Shown piece by piece: positions 1 through 6,978 of a stretch of 24,441 nt of DNA. Position numbers and translations under genes: made by a program. The DNA lies in the NCBI GenBank assembly GCA_016195205.1, contig JACQAB010000209.1, positions 1 to 24,441 of the forward strand, written 5' to 3'. The notes below the pieces were generated by a model. That model worked only from the letters and a program-made list of their open reading frames with translations. It ran no database searches and was not told the origin of the DNA. The first letter of the stretch is position 1; each line of letters begins with the position of its first letter. Source of the DNA: Pseudomonadota bacterium. GTDB taxonomy: Bacteria > Pseudomonadota > Alphaproteobacteria > UBA9219 > RGZA01.

Positions 1-20
1 AAACCAAAAACGTGAAAGAA

Positions 21-1058
21 TTAAGGGTTTCTCTCCAGAAAACAGGCATCCCCATAGGAATAAAAACGATAATCTTTCGCAATCGCCTCGGCATAGGCGG
101 CTTTAAGGCGGTCGGTTCCGGCAAAGGCGCAAGTCAGCATGAACAGCGTGCTGCGCGGCAGATGAAAATTGGTAAGCAGCGCATCCACCGCTTTGAAGCG
201 ATAACCGGGCCGGATGAAGATCTGCGTCTCACCGCGCCACTCTTTTAAACGTCCGTTTTCGTCAGACGCGGTTTCCAGCAACCGGCAGGATGTCGTTCCC
301 ACCGCCACCACCCGCCCGCCTTTTTCGCGCGTGGCATTGATGGTGGCCGCGGCCTCGGAGGAAACCTCTCCCCATTCGGCATGCATGATATGCGCCTCGA
401 TATTCTCTTCGCGCACGGGCAGAAACGTGCCGCCGCCCACATGCAGCGTGAGCTGGGCCCATCCCACGCCCTTCTCCTTCAGCTTTTCCAGAAGCGCCGG
501 AGTGAAATGCAGCCCGGCCGTGGGGGCGGCGACCGACCCCTCGTTCCGGGCATAGATGGTTTGATAGTCGGTATGATCGGCCGAAACCTGCGCACGGCGA
601 ATATAAGGCGGCAGCGGCACCTGCCCATGGCGCTGCAGAAGCGCATGAAAAACTTCGCCTATCTGGTTGAAACTTAAATCAACCAGCCCGTCCTGCTTTA
701 TCGTCGCGACGCGCGCCGAGAAACCTTCCGCAAAAACCACTTCATCATTCACGCGTAAACGCTTGGCTGGGCGGGCAAAAGCCTCCCACACTTCTTCTTT
801 CAGGCGGCGGTGAAGCAGGAATTCAACTTTCGCCAGCCCACGCTTTCCATAAAGCCGGGCGAGGATCACCTTGCTGTTATTCACCACCAGCACATCACCC
901 ACCCGCAGCAAACCAGGCAGGTCATAGACATGACAATGGGCAAAATCCCCCTGCCCCGGCACATGCAGCAGCCGCGCATGGTCGCGCGGGCTGGCCGGAT
1001 GCATGGCGATGCATCTTTGCGGCAGATCAAAATCGAAGTCCGAGAGAAGTGCTTTCAT
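21..1058 (-). CDS. queA: S-adenosylmethionine:tRNA ribosyltransferase-isomerase QueA
   Basis: QueA transfers and isomerises the ribosyl group of SAM onto 7-aminomethyl-7-deazaguanine in tRNA (anticodon position 34), giving epoxyqueuosine, the penultimate step of queuosine synthesis in the cytoplasm. The 345-residue length is normal for the family. Recognisable family segments include the N-terminal FDFDLPQRCIAMHPASPRDH region, VNNSKVILARLYG, the SVAAPTAGLHFTP stretch, LHVGGGTFLPVR, and the C-terminal NFHLPRSTLFML followed by YRFYSYGDACF. The start ATG gives the usual MKALLSDFDF-type N-terminus, but I see only a weak ribosome-binding site. The stop lies 20 bp from the window edge, so a downstream tgt, a common partner, cannot be assessed. 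queC and queE are also in this window about 17 kb away. Confidence 0.97.
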   Translation of the reverse strand: MKALLSDFDFDLPQRCIAMHPASPRDHARLLHVPGQGDFAHCHVYDLPGLLRVGDVLVVNNSKVILARLYGKRGLAKVEFLLHRRLKEEVWEAFARPAKRLRVNDEVVFAEGFSARVATIKQDGLVDLSFNQIGEVFHALLQRHGQVPLPPYIRRAQVSADHTDYQTIYARNEGSVAAPTAGLHFTPALLEKLKEKGVGWAQLTLHVGGGTFLPVREENIEAHIMHAEWGEVSSEAAATINATREKGGRVVAVGTTSCRLLETASDENGRLKEWRGETQIFIRPGYRFKAVDALLTNFHLPRSTLFMLTCAFAGTDRLKAAYAEAIAKDYRFYSYGDACFLERNP

Positions 1059-1392
1059 CCCAGAGGTTTAACGTAATTTCTTGTCCTTAACACACCCCTG
1101 ATGCATTTGGGTGACACCCTTCATGTTTTTTGCCGTCAATATAAGTTAAAACCGCGTCTTTTCCTGCGATTCCGTCGCGTAAGCTAAGCATAAACTTCGT
1201 CGCAAAACCCCCGTTTTTCTTCATCTACTGCGTGAATTGCGACTTTTTTGTTCTAGCCCTCTGCCTACATATCTGAGTTTCGGGCTTTTTACTTGGCTAT
1301 TAAGGCGCGTTCCATTATTTGAATCTGCAGGATTATTCCCATTGATCGTCATGCCTCCAACGTGGAGGACATGAACCAAAAGGAGAAGAAAA
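1059..1392. other. Intergenic region between divergent queA and the OmpA-family gene
   Basis: This 334-bp stretch lies between divergent starts and must hold promoters for both sides. I could not pick out a convincing -35/-10 pair. Just upstream of the OmpA-family gene there is a short hairpin (CCTCCA/TGGAGG arms, 1354-1368) inside a seven-codon open frame (1351-1374). The gene's own AAGGAG-type ribosome-binding site lies at about 1380-1385. No RNA gene is visible. Confidence 0.5.
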
Positions 1393-2058
1393 ATGCAGTC
1401 CCGTCATGTCGTCCTTAGCGCCATATTTGCAGCCGCTCTGGTGTTCTGTGGCCTTCCGGCCTTTGCCCACAACAATTCTGATGTTTTCGCCGCTGTGCGT
1501 GACGTCAGGGGCCAGCCCGTGCGCAGCATGCTTTCCGGCCAATGCGTATTGACCTCTTGGGCCGGCAGCGATGCCGAGTGCCTGGGCATGCGCCGTGGCA
1601 TCAGCCTGGAAGAGCGCACCGTCTATTTCGAATTCAACAAGTCGAACCTGACATCCGAAGCGCAAGGCAAGCTGGATAGCCTGGCCGGCATCCTGCACAA
1701 TGAACAGGATGTTCAAAGCCTTTCGATCATAGGCTATGCCGACCGTATCGGTTCGAAGAGCTACAACGAAGCTCTTTCCAAGAGACGCGCCTTGAGCGTG
1801 CGTGACTACCTGATCGCGCAGGGCTTCAAGAATGTGTCGGTGGCCAAGGTTCGCTGGTTCGGTGAGGATCGTCCATCCACCCACTGCGCCGACAATCTTC
1901 AGCGCGCTGAGTTGATCGCCTGCCTGCAGCCCGACCGCCGGGTGGAGGTGGAAGTCAACTACATGAAGACCACGCGCATGGGTCACAAAGCGAAGAAGGT
2001 TGTAATGCCCATGGCTTCCGGCAAAACCGCTCCTGCCAAGGCCACACCTAAGAAGTAA
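1393..2058 (+). CDS. Exported OmpA-domain (peptidoglycan-binding) protein
   Basis: A Sec signal peptide (about residues 1-25, ending AFA) is followed by a roughly 45-residue spacer and an OmpA C-terminal domain (about 73-190). The domain shows the usual opening with TVYFEFNKSNLT and the peptidoglycan-binding signature GYADRIGSKSYNEALSKRRA, with the Asp and Arg that contact diaminopimelate. There is no beta-barrel and no lipobox, so it is a soluble periplasmic protein likely to bind the cell wall non-covalently. A Lys/Ala-rich basic tail ends the protein. A cysteine pair inside the OmpA domain (near STHCADNLQRAELIAC) may form a disulfide, as in related proteins. The start is fixed by AAAAGGAGAAG upstream. 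It is monocistronic, ending at a strong terminator at 2079-2107. Confidence 0.9.
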   Translation: MQSRHVVLSAIFAAALVFCGLPAFAHNNSDVFAAVRDVRGQPVRSMLSGQCVLTSWAGSDAECLGMRRGISLEERTVYFEFNKSNLTSEAQGKLDSLAGILHNEQDVQSLSIIGYADRIGSKSYNEALSKRRALSVRDYLIAQGFKNVSVAKVRWFGEDRPSTHCADNLQRAELIACLQPDRRVEVEVNYMKTTRMGHKAKKVVMPMASGKTAPAKATPKK

Positions 2059-2078
2059 TCTTGGTTTGCTTGATATCA

Positions 2079-2107
2079 GCGGGGCCCTTCGGGGCCCCGC
2101 TTTTTTT
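2079..2107 (+). terminator. Intrinsic terminator of the OmpA-family gene
   Basis: Perfect 9-bp GC stem (GCGGGGCCC / GGGCCCCGC) closed by a UUCG tetraloop and followed by seven T. It lies 20 bp after the OmpA-family stop and just before the convergent FixH-like gene. Confidence 0.95.
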
Positions 2108-2116
2108 GGGCAACGT

Positions 2117-2677
2117 TCAGGGCACCATGACTCGCTGCGTGACCTGATAGGAATTCTTGCCCTGGGTTACGCGGATCTGCGCTTCCCAAAGGCCGCTGCC
2201 TTCCATCTCCACCTCGCCGCGGTAAACACCCGGTTCGTCCATTTTTAGAGCGGCGCTGACGGGCTTAGCGCCAGGGGTTTGAGACTGGGTCATCAGGATC
2301 TCCACGACAGCATCGGTAATGGGGTGGCGGGCGCTGTCATGCAGAAGGAAGCGAATGCGCGCCGGTTTGCCGGGTTTTTTATCGACCATCAGCTCGCTGC
2401 CCCAGCCCAGCGCATCTTCATAGCGCTGTTTTTCCACGACCCGCCCGGAAGACATATGGGTGAAATCATCGCGCACCAGATGCCAAGTATTGACAACCAG
2501 CCAGATCACGTAACCCACGCCCACGGTCAGGAACAGGAACAGGCCCATCACCGCCGCGGGAACCCAGGCCGGCAAAGGTTTGGCAGGCTTGGGCGCGGGT
2601 TTTTCTTCCGCTTCTTCCGTTTTTTCGGGCGGAGGATTTTCTGGATTGTCTTGAGGGGCTTGAGCGGCAGGTATCAT
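2117..2677 (-). CDS. FixH-like membrane protein
   Basis: A 186-residue protein with a cytoplasmic Pro/Glu/Lys-rich N-terminus (about residues 1-37), one transmembrane helix (about 38-62, PAWVPAAVMGLFLF onward) and a C-terminal extracytoplasmic beta domain of FixH/YtkA type. Family hints are the VxxTxHLVRDDF segment right after the helix, the RYEDALGWG motif, and a small immunoglobulin-like region with GVYRGEVEM and GLWEAQIRV. FixH family proteins are linked to cbb3 oxidase copper assembly (FixGHIS), but no fixG, fixI or ccoNOPQ neighbour is present, so this is an orphan. The start is supported by AGGAAAG eight bases upstream. The long acidic/proline N-terminal tail is unusual for FixH and resembles a flexible linker. 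Confidence 0.7.
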   Translation of the reverse strand: MIPAAQAPQDNPENPPPEKTEEAEEKPAPKPAKPLPAWVPAAVMGLFLFLTVGVGYVIWLVVNTWHLVRDDFTHMSSGRVVEKQRYEDALGWGSELMVDKKPGKPARIRFLLHDSARHPITDAVVEILMTQSQTPGAKPVSAALKMDEPGVYRGEVEMEGSGLWEAQIRVTQGKNSYQVTQRVMVP

Positions 2678-2738
2678 GAAAAAAGCTTTCCTGCTCCATG
2701 AAATAGAGTGAAGGCTTTCTGGTCAAGCACAGGCGTGC

Positions 2739-2750
2739 TATATTCAAAAG
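2739..2750 (+). promoter_or_regulatory. Candidate -10 element (TATATT) giving a leaderless moeB message
   Basis: TATATT at 2739-2744 ends six bases before the ATG at 2751, and no Shine-Dalgarno sequence precedes that ATG. A transcript starting the usual distance downstream would begin at or next to the start codon. The matching -35 position (TTTCTG, 2716-2721) is poor, so this is tentative. Confidence 0.3.
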
Positions 2751-3851
2751 ATGCGCTATTCACGTCAAATCATCTTGCCGGAACTAGGGACCGAAGGACA
2801 GGCCGCCCTGCAAAAAGCACGGGTTCTTTGCATCGGCGCGGGCGGGCTTGGCTGCGCCGCGCTGCCCTATCTGGCGGCGGCGGGTGTAGGCACCCTTGGC
2901 ATCTGCGACGACGACCAGGTAGAGCTTTCCAACCTGCAGCGCCAGGTGCTTTTCAAAACCGCCGAAGCCGGAAAACCCAAGGCCGAACTGGCCGCCGCCG
3001 CGCTGCGAGGATTAAACCCGGAAATCGGCGTGAAGGTACATGCCACGCGCCTTTCGCCTGAAAATGCACTGGCGCTGTTTGCGGAATACGACATCATTCT
3101 GGATGGCAGCGACAACTTCGCCGCCAAGTTTCTTATCAATGACGCGGCGGCGAAGCTGGACAAACCCTGGGTCTATGGCGCGGTGCTAGGCTTCGAAGGG
3201 CAGGTAAGTGTTTTTCACAGCAAGCATGGCCCCTGTTACCGCTGCCTGTATGGCGAGGCGCCGAAAAACCCGGTGGCCAATTGCGCCGAGGCCGGGGTGC
3301 TGGGCGCCTTCGTCGGCGTGGTGGGTGCCTTGCAAGCGGTGGAAGTGTTGAAGCTTGCCGCCAAACGCCCCCAGCTTACGCCCCTGCTTGGAAAATTGCT
3401 GATGCTGGACGCACGCGATTGGCAGATCCACGAGATGGCGCTAGCCTCTTCGCCAAGCTGCCCTATATGTTCAACAAAACCCGAAAACATAAGGCTGACC
3501 ATATCCAACAACGCCTGTTCCACCTTTTCCGCCTCCGATCCATCGATTCCCGAAATCAGCGCTGAAGACGCCGTGAAGCTGAAAATGCCTTTCTTTCTTG
3601 ATGTGCGTGAACCGCACGAATGGAGCGAAGGCCATGTGCGCGCCGCCAAGCATATTCCACTCGGCACGCTGCTTTCGCAAACCGCGCCGGAACTGCCGCG
3701 TGAGGGTGACCTGATCGTGTATTGCCGCGGCGGCACGCGCAGTAAAAAAGCCCTGCAACATCTGCGCAAGCTGGGTTTTACGAATGGAAAGAATCTTACC
3801 GGCGGATTCGTAAGCTTTTCAGGCGCACATCCCGAGCAATGCGAGGCTTAA
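2751..3851 (+). CDS. moeB: MoeB/ThiF-family adenylyltransferase with C-terminal rhodanese domain
   Basis: An E1-like enzyme that adenylates the C-terminal Gly-Gly of a small sulfur-carrier protein (MoaD or ThiS type) for molybdopterin or thiazole synthesis; the fused rhodanese can supply persulfide sulfur. Residues 1-240 form the ThiF fold: ATP-binding GAGGLG at about 29-34, the NLQRQVLF segment, Asp121 in DGSDNF, zinc cysteine pairs C162/C165 and C237/C240, and C178 in NCAEAG at the usual active-loop site. Residues 265-366 form a rhodanese domain with active-site C325 in VYCRGGTRSKK. This arrangement is common in bacterial MoeB/ThiF and resembles eukaryotic MOCS3/Uba4. Which carrier it serves cannot be told, as no moa or thi genes are adjacent. 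The ATG has no ribosome-binding site and may be leaderless. Confidence 0.93.
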   Translation: MRYSRQIILPELGTEGQAALQKARVLCIGAGGLGCAALPYLAAAGVGTLGICDDDQVELSNLQRQVLFKTAEAGKPKAELAAAALRGLNPEIGVKVHATRLSPENALALFAEYDIILDGSDNFAAKFLINDAAAKLDKPWVYGAVLGFEGQVSVFHSKHGPCYRCLYGEAPKNPVANCAEAGVLGAFVGVVGALQAVEVLKLAAKRPQLTPLLGKLLMLDARDWQIHEMALASSPSCPICSTKPENIRLTISNNACSTFSASDPSIPEISAEDAVKLKMPFFLDVREPHEWSEGHVRAAKHIPLGTLLSQTAPELPREGDLIVYCRGGTRSKKALQHLRKLGFTNGKNLTGGFVSFSGAHPEQCEA

Positions 3852-3859
3852 CCCTCTCA

Positions 3860-3971
3860 TGTCATCCCGGAAATCGCGAAGCGATTATCCGGGATCCCAT
3901 TTTATTCCTTTTTCCAGAAAACAAATGGGATCCCGGCTCACGCTCGCTACGCTCGCTTGGCCGGGATGACA
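3860..3971. repeat. 112-bp palindromic repeat element (MITE/REP-like)
   Basis: The ends are perfect inverted repeats, TGTCATCCCGG at 3860-3870 and CCGGGATGACA at 3961-3971. A second, inner pair is CCGGGATCCCATTT (3889-3902) and AAATGGGATCCCGG (3923-3936). Each arm contains its own mini-hairpin: ATCGCGAAGCGAT on the left and an AGCG-rich CGCTCGCTACGCTCGC palindrome on the right. It lies in non-coding DNA after moeB. Similar sequences are common in alphaproteobacterial genomes, so this is probably one copy of a dispersed family. No second copy exists in this window. Confidence 0.8.
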
Positions 3972-4007
3972 ATTAGTTAAATGCTTTGCATTTAATCTAA
4001 TTGTCAT
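3966..4007. repeat. AT-rich palindrome abutting the 112-bp repeat
   Basis: ATGACAATTAG (3966-3976) pairs with CTAATTGTCAT (3997-4007), and inside it TTAAATGC pairs with GCATTTAA around a TTT loop with one bulged T. It reuses the right end of the 112-bp element, so the two form a compound structure. A smaller hairpin of the same style, TAACGC-TTT-GCGTTA, follows at 4069-4083. The palindrome is followed by TTTTCC only, so terminator function is possible but weak. Confidence 0.65.
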
Positions 4008-4116
4008 TTTCCACAGAAAAAGCATATTTCTGCACGATACGCGTAAATTCAAAGCATTCTTTTCTATCTAACGCTTTGCGTTATCTCGTTTTTCTCAAAC
4101 CCGCTCAATTTCAGCA

Positions 4117-4131
4117 TTAACCTTCCTTTAA
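4117..4131 (+). promoter_or_regulatory. Candidate CtrA-binding box (TTAA-N7-TTAA)
   Basis: TTAACCTTCCTTTAA fits the alphaproteobacterial CtrA consensus TTAA-N7-TTAA exactly. It lies about 130 bp upstream of the S8 autotransporter start. The region is AT-rich, which raises the chance of a random match. Confidence 0.4.
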
Positions 4132-4258
4132 AGACGAATCTTTATTCTTAACCCTTGTGTACTGCGGCCTGTTTTTTCCGCGCAATTCAAAGCGGTGACC
4201 AAGGCCAAAGGTGTTTCCAGAAAATTAAGTTGCGCTACGGCGCATCAGGAACACCGTC

Positions 4259-6496
4259 ATGTACACAAAATTCCTAGCCGCTCTTGCCCTGACCGCACTG
4301 TTTATCAGCCCGGCCCAGGCGCAAAACCTCCAGCAACATCTAAACCTGATCGGCGTCACTTCCACGGTTCAGGCCCAAGCAAACGGCGGCGCGGGTATTA
4401 CCTTCGGCATCATTGATACAGGCGGCGCGGCGGATTGGGTTGGCTTCAGTGGCCGGGTCGATAAAAGCAAAAGCGCCTGTGAAATTTCGAGATGCAACCA
4501 GAGCCTTTCCTACACCGACGATAACGGCCACGGCACTTTCGTAACCAGCGAGATTATCGGTAACGTGCCAGGCAAGTTTTACGGGGTCGCCCCGCAAGGC
4601 AAGGCGATCGAGGTGAAGGCTTTAAATTCGCAAGGCTCGGGCCTGGTCAGCGACGTGGCCAGGGGCATTACCTACGCCGTCAGCAAGGGGGCGCAGGTTT
4701 TGAACCTCAGCATGACGTTCATCCCTACCTCAGATCTTATCGGCGCCATTAATGCAGCGGCGGCCAAGGGCGTGATCATTGTCTTCGCGGGTGGCAATGA
4801 CGGGGCGGCCTTTCAGAAAGGCGCAAAGGTCAAAGGCCTGACCGACAAGGCCATTCAAAACTTGATCCTGATGGGTTCCACCAACGCCTATAAAAACATC
4901 AGCTACTTCTCAACCAAGCCAGGCACGGGCGGTTTTACCTCGAGCACTGGGAAATTCTATTCCTATGCCAGCCGCTGGATGATGGCCGATGGCGAAGCCC
5001 TGTATGGCGCCAGCAATTATCACGATGACGCCGGGTATCATTACCTCACCATGATGTCGGGCACCTCCATGGCGGCACCGCAGGCCGCGGGCGCGGCGGG
5101 ATTGGTGGCGGCGCGCTGGCCCTTCCTGATTACCAATGGCACCGTGGCTTCGGTGCTTCTTGCCAGCACGCAGGATCTCGGCGCGGCAGGTGTGGATGCC
5201 ACCTATGGCAGCGGCTTCATGCGCGTCGACCAGGCCTTCCAGCCCGTGGGCGGGTTGAGCATCACGGTGAACGGTAAAACCATTCCCATTTCCCAGGCTC
5301 AGTTGCAGGCGAATGGCGGGGTGAATGCCGCCGCCATCAAGCAGGCGCTGTCCAAGGGCGTGGGCTATGACAACTTCAAGCGCGACTTCCCGGTCAAGAT
5401 GTCATCCAGCGTCAGCAACACGTCCAGCACCAATGTCAGTGTCTCGGTGTATTCGCGCACGGCGGGAAGCAGCGGCGAAAGCGGCCGCAGCTTCACCGAT
5501 TTCGGCGAAGGTTCATGGATGACGGCTTCTTTGGCTCAAAGCCGCCCGGCTTCCATGGTGCCTTCCGAAGCTTTGCGCCGTGGCGGATTTACGCAAGGTC
5601 CTTCAGCGCCTTCCGATGAATGGTCAATGGGCTTTTACACCCAGGGTAATTACATGGGTGGCGGACGCGGCACAGGCGCGGCTTTCTCTTTCAACGATGC
5701 GCGTTGGGGTTCAAAGACTGCCTTCTTCGACAGCAGCATGGCCGGCGCAGGCAGCCTGCTGGCGCTGAACACCGGGGCCGGTTTCGCCAGTGGTGGCTTT
5801 AGCCTGGGTGGCAAACAACGCCTGGCTTTCAGCGTAATGACCGGCAAGGACGAAACGAAAACCATGCTGATGGGGAATGAGATTTCCTCACAGGGTTTTG
5901 CGGCGGCCTATACCTTCAACGCGGCGGATGACCTGGATGTGTCGCTCAGCACTTCTTTCCTGAAAGAGAAGAACGCGCTGCTGGGTTCGGCCACGGCGGG
6001 CTATCTGCGCATGGGTGAGAACGCCACCACCATGGCCGTGGGTATGAGCGCGAATTACAACCTGGGCGATGGGCTACAGATTGGCTTTGATGCCACCGTG
6101 GCTTCTACCGAGCCGGGTCATAACCCGAACAGCCTGATCGCAAGCACTTCGCGCCTGACCAGCGCCGGATTCGGCATTGCCCTGCGCAAAGACAACCTGA
6201 CCGGCGTGAAAGACACGCTGACTGCGTCGATCCGCCAGCCGCTGCATGTGCTTGCGGGCAATGCCTCGATGAATGTGCCCGTGGGTGCCGATCCGGAAAC
6301 CGGCGATCCGGTCTATAGCCACGAAAAGGTGAACCTTGCGCCGAAGGGCATGGAAACCGATTTTGCGCTGGGTTATACGCGCCCCCTGGCGGAAAACACC
6401 ACAGCCAGCTTCGCTTTCGAATTCCGCAACGATGCCAACAACATACCGGGCGCCACCGACCAGGCGGTAATGTTCCGCTTCACCCGGGGTTTTTAA
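4259..6496 (+). CDS. Subtilisin-like (S8) serine protease with autotransporter barrel
   Basis: A 745-residue secreted protease. A signal peptide (about 1-21, ending AQA) precedes an S8 catalytic domain with Asp53 in IIDTGG, His91 in DDNGHGTFV, oxyanion Asn180 in FAGGND, and Ser270 in SGTSMAAPQAAG. After a linker rich in Ser/Thr (about 345-470), the last roughly 275 residues alternate polar and aromatic/hydrophobic positions, contain many Gly/Ala strands and end in FRFTRGF. A terminal Phe is typical of outer-membrane beta-barrels, so this is most likely a type Va autotransporter that displays or releases the protease. It may be cytotoxic, adhesive or degradative; the substrate is unknown. AGGAA lies eight bases before the ATG. 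It stands alone, with palindromic repeats and a CtrA-like box upstream. Confidence 0.93.
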   Translation: MYTKFLAALALTALFISPAQAQNLQQHLNLIGVTSTVQAQANGGAGITFGIIDTGGAADWVGFSGRVDKSKSACEISRCNQSLSYTDDNGHGTFVTSEIIGNVPGKFYGVAPQGKAIEVKALNSQGSGLVSDVARGITYAVSKGAQVLNLSMTFIPTSDLIGAINAAAAKGVIIVFAGGNDGAAFQKGAKVKGLTDKAIQNLILMGSTNAYKNISYFSTKPGTGGFTSSTGKFYSYASRWMMADGEALYGASNYHDDAGYHYLTMMSGTSMAAPQAAGAAGLVAARWPFLITNGTVASVLLASTQDLGAAGVDATYGSGFMRVDQAFQPVGGLSITVNGKTIPISQAQLQANGGVNAAAIKQALSKGVGYDNFKRDFPVKMSSSVSNTSSTNVSVSVYSRTAGSSGESGRSFTDFGEGSWMTASLAQSRPASMVPSEALRRGGFTQGPSAPSDEWSMGFYTQGNYMGGGRGTGAAFSFNDARWGSKTAFFDSSMAGAGSLLALNTGAGFASGGFSLGGKQRLAFSVMTGKDETKTMLMGNEISSQGFAAAYTFNAADDLDVSLSTSFLKEKNALLGSATAGYLRMGENATTMAVGMSANYNLGDGLQIGFDATVASTEPGHNPNSLIASTSRLTSAGFGIALRKDNLTGVKDTLTASIRQPLHVLAGNASMNVPVGADPETGDPVYSHEKVNLAPKGMETDFALGYTRPLAENTTASFAFEFRNDANNIPGATDQAVMFRFTRGF

Positions 6497-6585
6497 TAAA
6501 CCGGGCGAATCCTAGGCAATCTTGAATCCGATTCTCTGTGTGGATTAGGCTGACAAATCACCTGCCTTTTTCTTGGAGAATGACC

Positions 6586-6837
6586 ATGAACCCCATCCTG
6601 CGCAGCCGCTTTTCCATCGCCACATTTCTTCTGCCGACCGCTTTGGTTCTTTCCGCCTGCAGTGACATGACGCCCACGCAGCAGCGCGTGGTGTCCGGCA
6701 CGGCCATCGGCGCGGGCACCGGCGCCGCCGTTACGCTGATGACCGGCGGCTGCGTGGCCTGCGGCACGGCCATTGGCGCGGGGGCGGGCGCCGCCGCGGG
6801 TTATGTTTACGACCAGGTGGAAAAGAGTAAGAAATAA
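6586..6837 (+). CDS. Small glycine-zipper lipoprotein
   Basis: An 83-residue protein with a signal sequence and lipobox (LVLSAC), so Cys is the lipidated first residue of the mature protein. The mature part carries two glycine-zipper blocks, GTAIGAGTGAA and GTAIGAGAGAAAG, separated by a Cys-containing loop (GGCVACG), and a short Lys-rich end. Glycine-zipper lipoproteins insert into or associate with the outer membrane and are often stress-induced. I chose the ATG at 6586 because GGAGA lies seven bases upstream; an ATG at 6580 is too close to it. It precedes the kdpE-like regulator by about 140 bp, and a paralogue (7928-8173) lies on the regulator's other side. Confidence 0.85.
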   Translation: MNPILRSRFSIATFLLPTALVLSACSDMTPTQQRVVSGTAIGAGTGAAVTLMTGGCVACGTAIGAGAGAAAGYVYDQVEKSKK

Positions 6838-6875
6838 AAAAATAAGCCCGCCGTAAAATATGAAGCCGATCAAAG

Positions 6876-6895
6876 GTTAACTGCTCTTGTTAACT
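6876..6895 (+). promoter_or_regulatory. Direct GTTAACT repeats upstream of the response regulator gene
   Basis: Two copies of GTTAACT (6876-6882 and 6889-6895) lie 13 bp apart, roughly one helical turn plus, about 85 bp upstream of the regulator start. Paired heptamers are typical of OmpR/KdpE-family dimer sites. A near-CtrA motif TTAA-N7-TAAC also occurs at 6947-6961. Both are inferences from pattern alone. Confidence 0.25.
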
Positions 6896-6978
6896 TTCAA
6901 TTCCTTATGGGTTCTTTATAAGACATAGGCTAGGGTTCAGCTTCTCTTAATCTCCCCTAACGCCGAAGGGCCACCAGG

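Noticed and set aside
1333..1986. 217-codon open frame on the minus strand
   Set aside because: It lies entirely antisense to the OmpA-family gene, which has a signal peptide, ribosome-binding site and a recognisable domain. The antisense product matches nothing.
3852..4258. tRNA or CRISPR array in the repeat-rich gap
   Set aside because: The repeats are inverted, not regularly spaced direct repeats, and no cloverleaf or T-loop motif is visible.
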